64,000 nucleotides of DNA from Neptuniibacter sp. CAU 1671 (GTDB lineage Bacteria; Pseudomonadota; Gammaproteobacteria; Pseudomonadales; Balneatricaceae): the NCBI RefSeq assembly GCF_029222905.1, contig NZ_JARHUE010000004.1:160433-224432 (forward strand), read 5' to 3'. Under the pieces are notes generated by a model that saw only the letters and a list, made by a program, of their open reading frames with translations, did no database searches and was not told the origin of the DNA. Positions within the stretch are counted from its first letter, which is position 1. Every line of letters starts with the position of its first letter. A program made the position numbers and the translations under genes. Positions 28,955 through 38,941 of the stretch are shown here, piece after piece.

Positions 28955-29743
28955 ATGTCCCACACAACTGATCAACCCTCGGTTGGCCTTTTTGTTACCT
29001 GTCTGGCCGATATGTTCCGACCCAGCGTCGCCTTTGCCACAGTCAAACTGCTTGAAGCAGCCGGTTGCCGTGTAGAGGTTCCGGAACGTCAGACCTGTTG
29101 CGGCCAGCCCGCTTTCAACTCCGGTGACCGCAAAACAACACAGGATATTGCGAAAACCACCATTGAAGCGTTTGAGGGTTTTCAATACGTGGTCGGACCC
29201 TCCGGTTCCTGCATTGGCATGTTGCATCATTATCCGGAGCTGTTCAGTGAGGATGACCCCTGGTTTGCCCGCGCTGAAGCACTGAAAAAACGGGCATTCG
29301 AGATCACCAGCTTTCTGACAGATGTGGTTCAGTTTGAGCAGATAGAAGCCCAGTTTAACGGCAGCATCACCTACCATGATTCCTGTTCTGGACTGCGTGA
29401 ACTGGGGATTAAAAAGCAGCCTCGACAGTTGCTGAGCAAGGTAAAAGACCTGTCACTCACAGAAATGGAAGAGTCTGAAACCTGTTGTGGTTTTGGCGGC
29501 ACCTTCTGTGTGAAATACCCGGACATCTCGAATCGCATGGTCAGCAACAAAACCCAGAACATCAGTGCCAGCGGCGCCGACACGCTGGTTGGCGGCGATC
29601 TGGGCTGCCTGCTGAATATGGCGGGCAAGCTTAAACGCGAAGGCAAACCGGTTCAGGCACGTCATGTGGTTGAGATTCTGGCCGGCATGACGGACACCCC
29701 CGCCATCGGTGAAGCCGAGTACGATCTCGGCAAAGCCCTGTAA
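28955..29743 (+). CDS. lutA: Lactate utilisation protein A (Fe-S oxidoreductase, CCG domains)
   Basis: The 262-residue protein has two CCG-type cysteine-rich domains, seen as ERQTCCGQPAFNSGD (about 45-60) and EESETCCGFGGTFCVKYP (about 170-187). These bind the iron-sulfur or haem-like clusters of the LutA/GlcF/HdrB type. With LutB and LutC it forms the LutABC complex that oxidises L-lactate to pyruvate and feeds the quinone pool. lutB starts 10 bases downstream. A GntR-type operator lies upstream. No lactate permease gene is adjacent. Confidence 0.93.
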   Translation: MSHTTDQPSVGLFVTCLADMFRPSVAFATVKLLEAAGCRVEVPERQTCCGQPAFNSGDRKTTQDIAKTTIEAFEGFQYVVGPSGSCIGMLHHYPELFSEDDPWFARAEALKKRAFEITSFLTDVVQFEQIEAQFNGSITYHDSCSGLRELGIKKQPRQLLSKVKDLSLTEMEESETCCGFGGTFCVKYPDISNRMVSNKTQNISASGADTLVGGDLGCLLNMAGKLKREGKPVQARHVVEILAGMTDTPAIGEAEYDLGKAL

Positions 29744-29753
29744 GGAGCAGACG

Positions 29754-31169
29754 ATGCAAATTCACAGTCCCGAATTCAAAGAAAACGCCCGCATCGCCTT
29801 GCATAACGAACCGCTGCAGGCGGCACTGGGTCAGTTCAAATTTGGTTTTCCGGTCAACCGTGCCCGTGCCATTGCCAATTTGCCGGAGTTTGAAACACTG
29901 CGCGACCATGCCAGAGACCTGAAGAATCATATTATTCAGAATCTCGACATCTATCTGGAACAGTTCGAGCAACAGGTGACCGCCAACGGCGGCCATGTGC
30001 ACTGGTGCAGCACGGCTGAGGATGCCCGACAGGCCATTCTGGATATCTGCCAACACGTTGGCGCGAAAACGGTAACCAAAGGCAAGTCGATGGTGTCAGA
30101 GGAGATCAATCTCAATGACTACCTCGAAGCCAATGGCATTGAACCGGTCGAAACCGATCTGGGTGAATATATTTTGCAGTTACGTGGTGATCACCCCAGT
30201 CACATTATCGCCCCCGCCATTCACCTGAATGTGGATGATGTCGCGGATACCTTCCATGAACACCATCACCGCCCACGCAGCGACGACCCGCAAACGCTGA
30301 TGAAAGAGGCCCGAGAAGTACTGCGCAAGAAATTTGTCAGTGCTGATGTTGGCATTACCGGCGCCAACTTTCTGGTAGCTGAAACCGGCTCCACCATCAT
30401 TGTGACCAATGAAGGTAACGGCGATCTGACCCAGACCCTGCCGAAAACCCATATCGTGATCAGCTCTATCGAAAAAGTGGTGCCTAATCTGGAAGATATG
30501 AGCCTGTTCCTGCGTTTGCTGGCGCGTAGCTCAACCGGGCAGGAGTTTACCGTCTACAACACCCTGTCCACCGGGCCGCGTCGGCCGGATGATCAGGACG
30601 GGCCTGAGAACTTCCATGTCGTACTGGTGGATAACGGCCGCAGCGATATGGTGGGCACCGATTTTCAGGACATGCTGCGCTGTATCCGCTGTGCTGCCTG
30701 TATGAATCACTGCCCGGTGTATGGCGCAGTGGGTGGCCACAGTTACGGCTGGGTCTACCCCGGGCCGATGGGTTCGGTGCTAACCCCACAGATGATTGGT
30801 ATCGACAAATCTGCACACCTGCCCAATGCATCCACGGCCTGTGGCAAATGTCAGGAGGTCTGTCCGGTTCGTATTCCATTACCGAAGCTGATGCGTCACT
30901 GGCGTGAGAAAGAGTTTGAACAACACCTGACTCCCTCAACCGTCCGCTGGGGATTGGCAGGCTGGGCCTTCTTTGCCAAACGTCCAGCCCTCTACCGCTG
31001 GCTGGCGAGGAGTTCTGCCTGGTTTATGCGCCGTATGGCAGGCAAAAAAGGCCGTATCAGTAAACTACCCATGGCCGGTGGCTGGACCGATTGGCGGGAG
31101 ATGCCCGCACCGCAGGGCGCTACCTTCATGGACCAGTGGAAAAAACGTCAGTCGGGAGATCAGTCGTGA
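29754..31169 (+). CDS. lutB: Lactate utilisation protein B (4Fe-4S protein)
   Basis: I choose the ATG at 29754 (MQIHSPEFKENARIALHN), preceded by AAGGAG; the frame to 29709 overlaps lutA. The product has 471 residues. It has an N-terminal LUD domain (about 60-290) with EGNGDLTQTLP, then two 4Fe-4S motifs, CIRCAACMNHCPVYG (about 317) and CGKCQEVCPVRIP (about 370), and a C-terminal DUF3390-like tail. It transfers electrons in the LutABC lactate dehydrogenase. The stop overlaps lutC (GTGA). Confidence 0.95.
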   Translation: MQIHSPEFKENARIALHNEPLQAALGQFKFGFPVNRARAIANLPEFETLRDHARDLKNHIIQNLDIYLEQFEQQVTANGGHVHWCSTAEDARQAILDICQHVGAKTVTKGKSMVSEEINLNDYLEANGIEPVETDLGEYILQLRGDHPSHIIAPAIHLNVDDVADTFHEHHHRPRSDDPQTLMKEAREVLRKKFVSADVGITGANFLVAETGSTIIVTNEGNGDLTQTLPKTHIVISSIEKVVPNLEDMSLFLRLLARSSTGQEFTVYNTLSTGPRRPDDQDGPENFHVVLVDNGRSDMVGTDFQDMLRCIRCAACMNHCPVYGAVGGHSYGWVYPGPMGSVLTPQMIGIDKSAHLPNASTACGKCQEVCPVRIPLPKLMRHWREKEFEQHLTPSTVRWGLAGWAFFAKRPALYRWLARSSAWFMRRMAGKKGRISKLPMAGGWTDWREMPAPQGATFMDQWKKRQSGDQS

Positions 31170-31837
31170 GTAAAACTGCTATTTTCAACAAAATACGTCG
31201 CGGCCTGAAGCGCGGCGCCCCGTCTGCCGAACAGACCGCAGCCGCTTTGGCACGTATTCAGTCCCGCAAACCGGAACTGGTGCCTGCCCGTTCACAACTG
31301 GATCACCCCGGACAGATCGAGCTGTTTCGCAGCATGTCCTCTCAGGCGGCGGCAAAACTGATCGATCTGGATAGCCTGACACAACTACCGGAAAAAGTTG
31401 CCGAGTGGATGCAGCATCAGGGATTTACCGAACTGGTGAGTGCCAATGAAAGCTGGCTAAACGAACTCGACTGGGCACCACTGAACAACATATCGCGCAC
31501 CTGTCGGGTGGCTCAATCAGGTGATAACGTCAGTCTGACCGGCTGCATGGCCGGTATTGCAGAAACCGGTACGCTGATGCTGCACTCCGGCGGCAACAGC
31601 CCTACGACACTGAACTTCCTGCCGGATTGCCATCTGGTGGTATTAAGGGAGTCGCAGATTGTTGGTTGTTATGAAGATGCCTGGGCGATGCTGCGTCAGA
31701 ATCACCCTGATTCGTTACCGCGTACGGTGAATATGATTACCGGTCCTTCACGCAGTGCGGATATTGGCCAGAAACTGCAGATGGGTGCTCACGGACCCTG
31801 TGAGCTGGTTATTTTTCTGGTGAAAGAGGCACACTAA
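31166..31837 (+). CDS. lutC: Lactate utilisation protein C (LUD domain)
   Basis: I choose the GTG at 31166 (VSKTAIFNKIRRGLKRG), which overlaps the lutB TGA by three bases; an upstream ATG in the same frame lies well inside lutB. The product is about 223 residues. The LUD domain carries CMAGIAETGTLMLHSGGNSPTTLNFLPDCHLVVL and ends with MGAHGPCELVIFLV, as in LutC. It is the third subunit of the lactate oxidation complex. An intrinsic terminator follows 9 bases after the stop. Confidence 0.93.
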   Translation: MSKTAIFNKIRRGLKRGAPSAEQTAAALARIQSRKPELVPARSQLDHPGQIELFRSMSSQAAAKLIDLDSLTQLPEKVAEWMQHQGFTELVSANESWLNELDWAPLNNISRTCRVAQSGDNVSLTGCMAGIAETGTLMLHSGGNSPTTLNFLPDCHLVVLRESQIVGCYEDAWAMLRQNHPDSLPRTVNMITGPSRSADIGQKLQMGAHGPCELVIFLVKEAH

Positions 31838-31845
31838 AAAACTGA

Positions 31846-31879
31846 CCGTACAGTCCCGCTAACGATTGTACGGTTTTTT
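31846..31879 (+). terminator. Intrinsic terminator of lutABC
   Basis: CCGTACA pairs with TGTACGG around a 14-base loop and is followed by six T residues. It ends the operon 14 bases before the stop of a convergent small gene. Confidence 0.85.
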
Positions 31880-31892
31880 CCATTTGCGCTTT

Positions 31893-32210
31893 TTAATGCC
31901 GGACAGCATCAATCCGCTGCCAGAACAACTCCGTCTCCAGCGCATCACTGAACATAGGTGTTGGCTGACCCACCATCTCATCATAGGCAGAGGTGGGTCT
32001 TCCCAGTCGATATTTTGTTACGGGCAGGGTTTCGAACAGTTCTTTAATCTGTAAGAGATTTCGGCTGCGGAATGGCGCTTCACCTGCGTAGAGCAGTAAC
32101 TCTTTGCCGTCTATTTCAAGACTGACCTGATAGATCATCCAGTCGATTGAATGGATGGTAACCTGCGTTATGCTGGCAACACCTGCCAGATCGGCCAGTT
32201 GAAGTTTCAT
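31893..32210 (-). CDS. Small protein, DUF6482-like, unknown function
   Basis: The 105-residue protein starts MKLQLADLAGVASITQVTIHSIDW and ends near DALETELFWQRIDAVRH. The pattern IDWMIYQVSLEIDGKELLLYAGEAPFRSRN resembles the small DUF6482 proteins common in marine gammaproteobacteria and pseudomonads. It has no signal peptide or membrane segment. It converges on lutC and is divergent from a methyltransferase gene. I cannot assign a function, and family membership is from memory of the pattern. Confidence 0.65.
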   Translation of the reverse strand: MKLQLADLAGVASITQVTIHSIDWMIYQVSLEIDGKELLLYAGEAPFRSRNLLQIKELFETLPVTKYRLGRPTSAYDEMVGQPTPMFSDALETELFWQRIDAVRH

Positions 32211-32338
32211 AAGACGTCCTATAGCTGGCCCTTACCATTGGCGGTCGGCACTTTTCAAATCGCTATATCAGACCTATACCTTGATTTGTGTGTTATGGAT
32301 CATTCAACAGCCTGGAACCCGTTCATAAGGAACGAAGC

Positions 32339-33178
32339 ATGAATCCAATATCAAACACGGCATTTTATTGCTGCGGCATTCGTATGGAAGATGCCAAACG
32401 CACCCACTCTGTCTGTAATGATCATTATGCAGAACGTTTTATGGATGCTCGTGGCAGGGCCATTTTTGAACCCTTTAAAGCCGAGAAAAGAGCCAACTGT
32501 TCTAATATAGCCCGCTGCCGGATCATTGATGACCATATTAAAACAGAGCTTAAGGAAGACCCTGAACTGACGGTTATCACCGTCGGTGCTGGCTTTGACA
32601 CCCGCCCCTATCGACTTAAAGGCGGAAAATGGATCGAAATCGATGAGGCACAGATCATCGACTATAAAAACACCTGTCTACCCGTTGCAGAGTGCCCCAA
32701 TCCGCTGACCCGAATCAGCATTGATTTCTCGAGAGATTCGCTGGCAGACACACTCGAACCCTTCAGTCATGACCGGCATACAATCTTCGTTATTGAGGGA
32801 GTATTGATGTATCTGGAACCGATCGCCATCACCTCCACCCTGCAGGCAATTCAGCAAACATTTCAACAGCATGTGATCTACTGCGACCTGATGACGCGCC
32901 AGTTTTTTGAACAATTTGCGCAGAGCGTACATGACAAACTGGTAGCCGCCGGCGGATCCTTTACCAATCGCCCCGACGCCCCGGAGGAGATTTTTCTACA
33001 GCTGGGCTATCACCCCCTGATGCACACAACGATGTTTCAGCGTGCCGCTGAACTGGGACTGTTTTGGGATGAATTAAGACTGCCGCGGCCTGTTGCCTGG
33101 CTGATGCTGAACTGGCTAAAACGGGATCTTGGCGGGTATGCGGTTCATAAGTTCGCATTCAAAAATGAGTGCCCCTGA
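32339..33178 (+). CDS. Class I SAM-dependent methyltransferase, leucine carboxyl methyltransferase (LCM/PPM1) family
   Basis: I use the ATG at 32339 (MNPISNTAFYCCGIRMEDAKR), preceded by AAGGAACGA, giving 279 residues. The SAM-binding loop is VITVGAGFDTRPYRL, followed by EIDEAQIIDYK and the later FVIEGVLMYLEP, all typical of the LCM family (Pfam PF04072). Bacterial members methylate small molecules, often polyketides or unknown acids. The gene appears monocistronic and its neighbours give no hint of substrate. Confidence 0.82.
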   Translation: MNPISNTAFYCCGIRMEDAKRTHSVCNDHYAERFMDARGRAIFEPFKAEKRANCSNIARCRIIDDHIKTELKEDPELTVITVGAGFDTRPYRLKGGKWIEIDEAQIIDYKNTCLPVAECPNPLTRISIDFSRDSLADTLEPFSHDRHTIFVIEGVLMYLEPIAITSTLQAIQQTFQQHVIYCDLMTRQFFEQFAQSVHDKLVAAGGSFTNRPDAPEEIFLQLGYHPLMHTTMFQRAAELGLFWDELRLPRPVAWLMLNWLKRDLGGYAVHKFAFKNECP

Positions 33179-33199
33179 TTTGAACCTATGCCAGCAGTC

Positions 33200-35557
33200 C
33201 TAACTTACCTGAGAGGCTAGCAGGGGCTTCAGACATTGCAACGCCTTGTCAAAATCAAAGGACTCAATCATCTCCACCACCTCCAGTAAGGCAGTATTAT
33301 CAGGCGACTGCTGCGCCAGCTGAATCAGTTCAGGCAGATAGGAGATGGCGTCACTATCGCCCAACTCCAGTAACCGGGCAAGCTGTTCCAACGATAGTGG
33401 TGGCTGGTTTTCCATAACGATGGCAGCAGAAGAATGATCGCCGTTAACAGAGTGTACGTAAACCATCCCAATGCTTTGTTGCAGAATCTCCAACTCCCCG
33501 GCCAGCCTCTCTGAACTGGCAGCTAACAGGTGTAAATCCTGCAGTCTTTCAATTTCTTCAGCCGCGGCAGCTACTTCATAGGCACCCAGCGTTGCCGCTA
33601 CACCTTTGAGGTTATGTGCCCGTTGTTTTACTGCATTAAGATCAGACTCAGCTGCCAGCTGATTGATCTGTACCACCACATCCTTGAATTCAGCCTGAAA
33701 TCTCTGGCACAAGGCCATATATCGAGAGAGATCATTGTTTACCCGGGAGAGCGCCTTAGCCAGATCCAGTCCCGGTAAATGTTTGGGTAACACCGGCAGA
33801 TGCAGATGGGGGGGCATGACCTGATGGGGGTGTACCCGATCAACCAACCAGCGCTCTAGTACCTTTTCCAACGCTTCAGGATCAATCGGTTTGGTAAGAT
33901 GATCGTTCATTCCCATCTCAAGGCTTTTTTCGTAATGATCTGCCATGGCATGCGCCGTAAGGGCAATCACTGGCAACGCCTGGTATTCAGGCTGACTGCG
34001 AATGTGCTGGGTGGCCGTATAGCCGTCCATCACCGGCATCTGCAGGTCCATAAACACCAGGTCAAATGACTCCTGAGCCAACAGCGACAATGCTTCTTCA
34101 CCATTTGCTGCGGTATGCACGTCTAAGCCATATTTTTCGAGCAGGCCAACGGCAACATCCACATTAATGGGGTTATCCTCAGCCAGCAGGATTCGGGCAC
34201 CGTAAAATTTCGGATTCTGTCCACTAAAGGGCTGTCCGCCCTGACTGTCTCCGGCAAGGTGTTGATTGAGTGCTTTGCGCAGTTGCGCTTTTAACAGGGT
34301 TGGAGTGTAGAGATTAGAGATCGGATAAAGTTTGAGTTCCTGCGCGCTGGACCACTGCAGATAATGTCCGGGCCGAATAATGATGATCCAGGGCAGATCG
34401 CGGACGCCAGGGCAAGCATCAGCTAAAGAGAGCAGCCATGCATCCTGATCACGCTCGAGGTTGCGCATATCATAAATAATGCACTCTATGGGCACCTGAT
34501 TCAGCAGGCTATTAATACGCTCAGCTGATACCTCAGCCGGTGCCAGATGGGAATAAGGCCAACCTACCTGCTGCAGTAGTCTTTCGTGGACAGGGTCTTC
34601 ACTGATCAACAGGGTATGCAAAACGCGATCGAACTGAGGAAAAACATCCTTACACTCCCCCAGAGGCAGCTCTACAATCATCCGGGTACCTATACCTTCC
34701 GTACTTTCCAGATGAATCTGACCCTGCATCAGCTCAGTCAACTGACGGGTAATGGATAACCCCAGGCCCGTGCCACCATATTTGCGGGTTGTGGTGCTAT
34801 CAGCCTGGGTAAACGCCTCAAACAGTTTTTTCTGATTAGCATCGGAGATGCCAATACCGGTATCTGCAACAATGATCCGTAGCCAGAGTTCATGTTCAGG
34901 GCATGGCATGCGATTCACGGTCACCTGCACCTTGCCCTGTTCAGTAAATTTGATGGCGTTGCTGATCAGATTGATCAGGATCTGGGTGATCCTGACTGAA
35001 TCACCCACCAGCCGATTTGGGAGTGTGAACTCGCGCTCTACCTGTAATAACAGGCCTTTATCTCTGGCCGGTATTTTATGCAGGTCAAATACGCCCTGCA
35101 GTAACAGATCCAGCTCGAATTCCTGCTGTTCAATTTCAAGCTTACCCGCCTCAATTTTCGAGAAATCGAGGATGTCATTGATGATATGCAGCAGCGCATT
35201 GGCTGAATGGTTAATTTTGGTCAGATAGTTACGCTGACGAGGATCAAGACGGGTATCCAGCACCAGATGACTCAACCCGATGATGGCGTTCATGGGCGTG
35301 CGGATCTCATGACTCATATTGGCCAGAAACGCACTTTTGTGTTCGTTTGCCTGTTTTGCCTGCTCTAGCGCCTCACGCAGCTCTTCGGTGCGTTCGGCTA
35401 CCACCTGCTCCTGCTCATCCAGCATCTGCCGCAGGATTTTATTAGCTTCGTAGAGCTGGGACGATTTGGCTTCAAGTAGCGATTCGGCTTCTGAACGTGC
35501 GCGCCGCTCTCTCTCAAGGCGACGCCGCCACCGGGCTTCAATATCGGGTTCGCTCAT
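33200..35557 (-). CDS. Hybrid histidine kinase with receiver and Hpt domains, H-NOX partner (HnoK-like)
   Basis: The 785-residue cytoplasmic protein has no membrane segment. Domains in order: coiled coil (1-75), HisKA with His83 in [10 protein letters not shown], ATPase (about 185-300; ADTGIGI, GGTGLGL), a degenerate receiver-like segment (about 310-435), a true receiver (453-570, Asp504 in FMDLQMP), an Hpt domain (about 600-690, His648 in [13 protein letters not shown]), and a C-terminal stretch of about 90 residues. The start overlaps the H-NOX stop (ATGA), so input is probably the haem sensor. H-NOX proteins inhibit partner kinases when NO is bound. The final response regulator is not in the window. 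Confidence 0.92.
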   Translation of the reverse strand: MSEPDIEARWRRRLERERRARSEAESLLEAKSSQLYEANKILRQMLDEQEQVVAERTEELREALEQAKQANEHKSAFLANMSHEIRTPMNAIIGLSHLVLDTRLDPRQRNYLTKINHSANALLHIINDILDFSKIEAGKLEIEQQEFELDLLLQGVFDLHKIPARDKGLLLQVEREFTLPNRLVGDSVRITQILINLISNAIKFTEQGKVQVTVNRMPCPEHELWLRIIVADTGIGISDANQKKLFEAFTQADSTTTRKYGGTGLGLSITRQLTELMQGQIHLESTEGIGTRMIVELPLGECKDVFPQFDRVLHTLLISEDPVHERLLQQVGWPYSHLAPAEVSAERINSLLNQVPIECIIYDMRNLERDQDAWLLSLADACPGVRDLPWIIIIRPGHYLQWSSAQELKLYPISNLYTPTLLKAQLRKALNQHLAGDSQGGQPFSGQNPKFYGARILLAEDNPINVDVAVGLLEKYGLDVHTAANGEEALSLLAQESFDLVFMDLQMPVMDGYTATQHIRSQPEYQALPVIALTAHAMADHYEKSLEMGMNDHLTKPIDPEALEKVLERWLVDRVHPHQVMPPHLHLPVLPKHLPGLDLAKALSRVNNDLSRYMALCQRFQAEFKDVVVQINQLAAESDLNAVKQRAHNLKGVAATLGAYEVAAAAEEIERLQDLHLLAASSERLAGELEILQQSIGMVYVHSVNGDHSSAAIVMENQPPLSLEQLARLLELGDSDAISYLPELIQLAQQSPDNTALLEVVEMIESFDFDKALQCLKPLLASQVS

Positions 35558-36099
35558 GAGGCAATGCGAATATCAAATTCAGTTGTGTGCAGTTCACCAT
35601 CCGTGAGTGACTTATGCTTGATATCCAGTTTTTGCTCGAAATGTTTCGCACAGCCATTGATCAGACCTTTCGCCAAAATCGAAAAAGGTCGTTTGGATGA
35701 GTACTGCATGATCAGGTGTGTATCACTGAGACGACGGCATTTGAAACTCGGTAATTCCGCCTGAGGATAAAGCTTCAGCACTTCCTTATGCACGGTGCCA
35801 TCAATCGACTCCAATGCATCCAGAGTGTTGGCATGATAGGCAATCAACGCAGGGTATTTACTTGAGAGTACGCCGAACAGGTGCTCTCCGAACGCCTCCA
35901 CCAGATCATCAACTGGCACATCGACCCGTTTGCTCAGGGCCACCACCATCTGAATCATCTCGCGGTAGTCATAGTAGCCCACAGCGGTGTAGGCACCATC
36001 AGTTTCAGAATTCACATCATCCAGCACATCATCAAGCACATCGGCTGAAAAACGCGTCTCAACCATCTCCATAAATTCTGTGAATACGATCACTAACAT
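35554..36099 (-). CDS. H-NOX haem nitric oxide/oxygen-binding sensor
   Basis: The 181-residue protein has the haem-nitric-oxide-binding fold. Expected residues are present: the proximal haem ligand His104 in [12 protein letters not shown], the conserved Pro in YPQAELPSF, and the YxSxR propionate-binding motif Tyr133-Ser135-Arg137 in YSSKRP. A GGAGG site lies 4 bases before the ATG. The gene overlaps the hybrid kinase by four bases. In characterised Shewanella and Vibrio systems H-NOX senses NO and tunes the kinase to control biofilm or quorum signalling. The NO role here is by family. Confidence 0.92.
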   Translation of the reverse strand: MLVIVFTEFMEMVETRFSADVLDDVLDDVNSETDGAYTAVGYYDYREMIQMVVALSKRVDVPVDDLVEAFGEHLFGVLSSKYPALIAYHANTLDALESIDGTVHKEVLKLYPQAELPSFKCRRLSDTHLIMQYSSKRPFSILAKGLINGCAKHFEQKLDIKHKSLTDGELHTTEFDIRIAS

Positions 36100-36216
36100 G
36101 ACACCTCCACTACGATATAGGCTGTTGAATGCTGAGGGTAGAAACTAAATTATCGGCCATAAACAGGATCTCGAAACCGATATAAAGTCTAATAGGGTTT
36201 AATCCCGCGGCAAGAA

Positions 36217-38448
36217 TCAGTGTATGACTTCACGCAGCTCCAGGCGATCAAACTCCTTGTTCACCTTCTGACGAATGCGTTCAACATTGTCGACTTTCAT
36301 AACGCGTTTCAGCAGTGCTTCCGCCTCCGCCATTGACAGAGAGCGGATCAACCATTTTATCTGCGGCAGTTTGGCCGCACTCATACTGAGTTTGCGCACT
36401 CCCATCCCCAGCAGCAGCACCACCGCCACCGGATCTGAGGCCATCTCACCGCATACACTGAGCGGCAGGTTGTAACGTTTAGCCGTATTCACTACTCGCT
36501 TAATTTCATGCAGTACCGCGGGGTGAACATGATCATAACGTGGCGCTACCCGGCTGTTATTACGGTCCAGCGAGAGCAGATACTGACTCAGGTCGTTGGA
36601 GCCGATGGAGACAAAATCGATCTTTTTATGCCAGAAATGCAACTGGGTGATAGCCGCGGGCACTTCGATCATCACACCTATTTTTGGGCGAATGACCTCT
36701 AAACCCTCTTCCTGCAACTGTAAACAGGCGTCATCGAGTAACTGAATAAAGGTATCGACCTCAAAGGTCGAACTGACCATCGGCAACAAAATGTGCAGTT
36801 GATCATGATCGATGAAGGCCCGGATCATCGCCCGCACCTGGGTCATCAACAGCTGGATGTTATCCAGCGTAAAACGCACACCACGCCAGCCCAGCGCCGG
36901 ATTTTCCTCGTTGGTAATCGGAAAGTATGGCAGCTGTTTATCCCCGCCAATATCCAGTGTGCGCATATACACCGGCTTGCCCAGATACGCCTCGGCCACC
37001 TTGCGATACACCTGCACCTGTTCCTCTTCGGTGGGAAAGCTGTCGCGCACCATAAAGGGTATTTCGGTCCGGTAGAGGCCAACCCCCTCAGCGCCACTGT
37101 TCAGGCCTGGCGTAATATCGGCCAGCAAACCGGTATTGGTCAGCAGCTGCACCCGGTGTTCATCACGGGTGATGGCAGGCAGATCACGAAGCTGATCCAG
37201 CTTGGCTACCAGCTTTTTCTCCCGTCGCAAGATACGGCGGTATTCCGCGGCAACCACCTTGGTCGGATTAAAAATGATATGGGCTTCATTACCATCCACA
37301 ATCACCAGACCACCGGAGTGAATGCCCTTGATCTCTCCCACACCCATCACGGCGGGAACACCCATGGCATTCGCCAGTACTGCGGTGTGCGAAAGACTCG
37401 AGCCTTCAAAGGAGATCACGCCCGCCAATAATTCAGGCGGTACTGATGCAATGGCAGAGACACTGACCTGCGGCGCAATCAGTACCACCGGTTCTGTAAA
37501 ACTGGAGTGCTCAGCACTGCCGCCTCGCCAGGCGCGGTAGAGCTTATTGCCCAGATGCTGAATATCTTCATGCCGCGCACGAAGATAGGGGTCTTCCATG
37601 GCGCGAAACAGCCCGGCAAAGTAGTGTACAGTCAGACGCAGAGCACCTGGCAACCAGTGGCCGGCCCGGATCTCTTTTTCCACCATGTTGGTGAAAGAAC
37701 GGTCCGCCAGCAACATCTGATAAGCATCAAAAATAGCCGCCACACTGTCGGAGAGTTCATCCCCCAACGCCTTGCGTTCACTGTCGATTTCACTGCCGAC
37801 TTCCAGCAGCAGGTTCCGCCAGATCGCTATTGTGCCCTCAATATCCTCACAACTGGTATCCGCAACCTGAGCCAGCTCATCTGAGTCACAAAGGATAACC
37901 CGACCAATACCTACGCCGGGGGCACCACGAATGCCGCTGGCCCGCAGGTTCTTTTCGGAATGGCTGGTGCTGCTGGGCAGATTGGAAACAATAAAGGCCA
38001 GTTGCGACGCCAGTGTCAGCAACATTGCCTCACTTTCAGGATTAAAGGGTTCAGCCAGAGCACTTTGCACGACCAGTGCACCAATGACCTTGCCATTGCG
38101 CACCAACGGCACACCACAAAAACTTTTATAGAGCTCTTCCTGAGAACCCTGCACATAGTAGAAATCGGGATGAGACGCAGCATCACCCAGGTTGATGGTA
38201 TGTTTGGTTTGAGCGACACGACCCACCAGGCCTTTGCCCGCCGGAATCACAACTTTACCGGGCATATCCAGACCATGGCTGGCCAGCAGGTGCATCTCAA
38301 GCTGATCATTCATGCGATAAAGGCTGCACACATCTGCACTGGTGTACTCGCTGATGGAATCCACAATCAGCTTTACCTGTTCCTCAGGTGATTCCACCAT
38401 TGCCACAGCTTGAACAATGCGGGTCAGTTCCAATACCAGATTTTTCAT
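36217..38448 (-). CDS. ptsP: PEP-protein phosphotransferase PtsP (nitrogen PTS enzyme I)
   Basis: The 743-residue protein has an N-terminal GAF domain (about 15-155), then the EI domains. The phospho-carrier is His354 in GSSLSHTAVLANAMG, and the PEP-binding barrel shows YRTEIPFM, MRTLDIGGDKQLPY and the C-terminal SIGSNDLSQYLL and CGEMASDP. It starts the phosphate relay PtsP-NPr-EIIA(Ntr) that responds to glutamine and 2-oxoglutarate. It lies 22 bases after a GNAT gene in the same direction, whereas in many relatives it follows rppH. This places it in an apparent operon with the peptidase, RimK-like and GNAT genes. Confidence 0.95.
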   Translation of the reverse strand: MKNLVLELTRIVQAVAMVESPEEQVKLIVDSISEYTSADVCSLYRMNDQLEMHLLASHGLDMPGKVVIPAGKGLVGRVAQTKHTINLGDAASHPDFYYVQGSQEELYKSFCGVPLVRNGKVIGALVVQSALAEPFNPESEAMLLTLASQLAFIVSNLPSSTSHSEKNLRASGIRGAPGVGIGRVILCDSDELAQVADTSCEDIEGTIAIWRNLLLEVGSEIDSERKALGDELSDSVAAIFDAYQMLLADRSFTNMVEKEIRAGHWLPGALRLTVHYFAGLFRAMEDPYLRARHEDIQHLGNKLYRAWRGGSAEHSSFTEPVVLIAPQVSVSAIASVPPELLAGVISFEGSSLSHTAVLANAMGVPAVMGVGEIKGIHSGGLVIVDGNEAHIIFNPTKVVAAEYRRILRREKKLVAKLDQLRDLPAITRDEHRVQLLTNTGLLADITPGLNSGAEGVGLYRTEIPFMVRDSFPTEEEQVQVYRKVAEAYLGKPVYMRTLDIGGDKQLPYFPITNEENPALGWRGVRFTLDNIQLLMTQVRAMIRAFIDHDQLHILLPMVSSTFEVDTFIQLLDDACLQLQEEGLEVIRPKIGVMIEVPAAITQLHFWHKKIDFVSIGSNDLSQYLLSLDRNNSRVAPRYDHVHPAVLHEIKRVVNTAKRYNLPLSVCGEMASDPVAVVLLLGMGVRKLSMSAAKLPQIKWLIRSLSMAEAEALLKRVMKVDNVERIRQKVNKEFDRLELREVIH

Positions 38449-38470
38449 GCCTGATTTTAGCCTGCTGTCT

Positions 38471-38941
38471 CTACTCGGAAGGGGATGGCACCTCCAGTGT
38501 GAGCTGCATTTTTAATGCAGCCGCACCATCTGCGTAATACTGGGCCATATGCCGGATTGGCGTAAAACCAAACTGTCGATACAGGGTCTGCGCCCCTTCA
38601 TCGTCAGCTCTCACTTCCAGCCTGACCACAGCATACTGTAGTGACCGCAAATAACCCAGTGCTATGTGCATCAACCGCTGGGCGACTTTTTGCCCACGAT
38701 GCGCTGGATCAACTGCAATGGAGTAAATCCGGGCCGGGCGCGGATGTTTTGGCACCAGCACCATCACATAACCGATCACCCGCCCTTCATATTCAGCCAC
38801 GTAAGTGACCGCTTTAGCCTTGCTGATCAGGTAACGCATCTGGCGCAACGGGATCAGGTCCGTGATAAAGCTGATCCGCTCAATATCCAGCAGACGTTGG
38901 GCATCTGCCAGCTCCGCCTCTCTAATGGTAATAGGTAACAT
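38471..38941 (-). CDS. GNAT N-acetyltransferase (RimI-like)
   Basis: The 156-residue protein shows the acetyl-CoA loop in VDPAHRGQKVAQRLMHIAL and the C-terminal ALYRQFGFTPI-like end (here TLYRQFGFTPI). This is the RimI type of GNAT fold. Its ATG overlaps the RimK-like stop by one base (TAATG at 38941), so the two are translationally coupled. The context suggests it acetylates an amino acid or peptide that the ATP-grasp partner extends, not ribosomal protein S18, but this is inference. Confidence 0.88.
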   Translation of the reverse strand: MLPITIREAELADAQRLLDIERISFITDLIPLRQMRYLISKAKAVTYVAEYEGRVIGYVMVLVPKHPRPARIYSIAVDPAHRGQKVAQRLMHIALGYLRSLQYAVVRLEVRADDEGAQTLYRQFGFTPIRHMAQYYADGAAALKMQLTLEVPSPSE

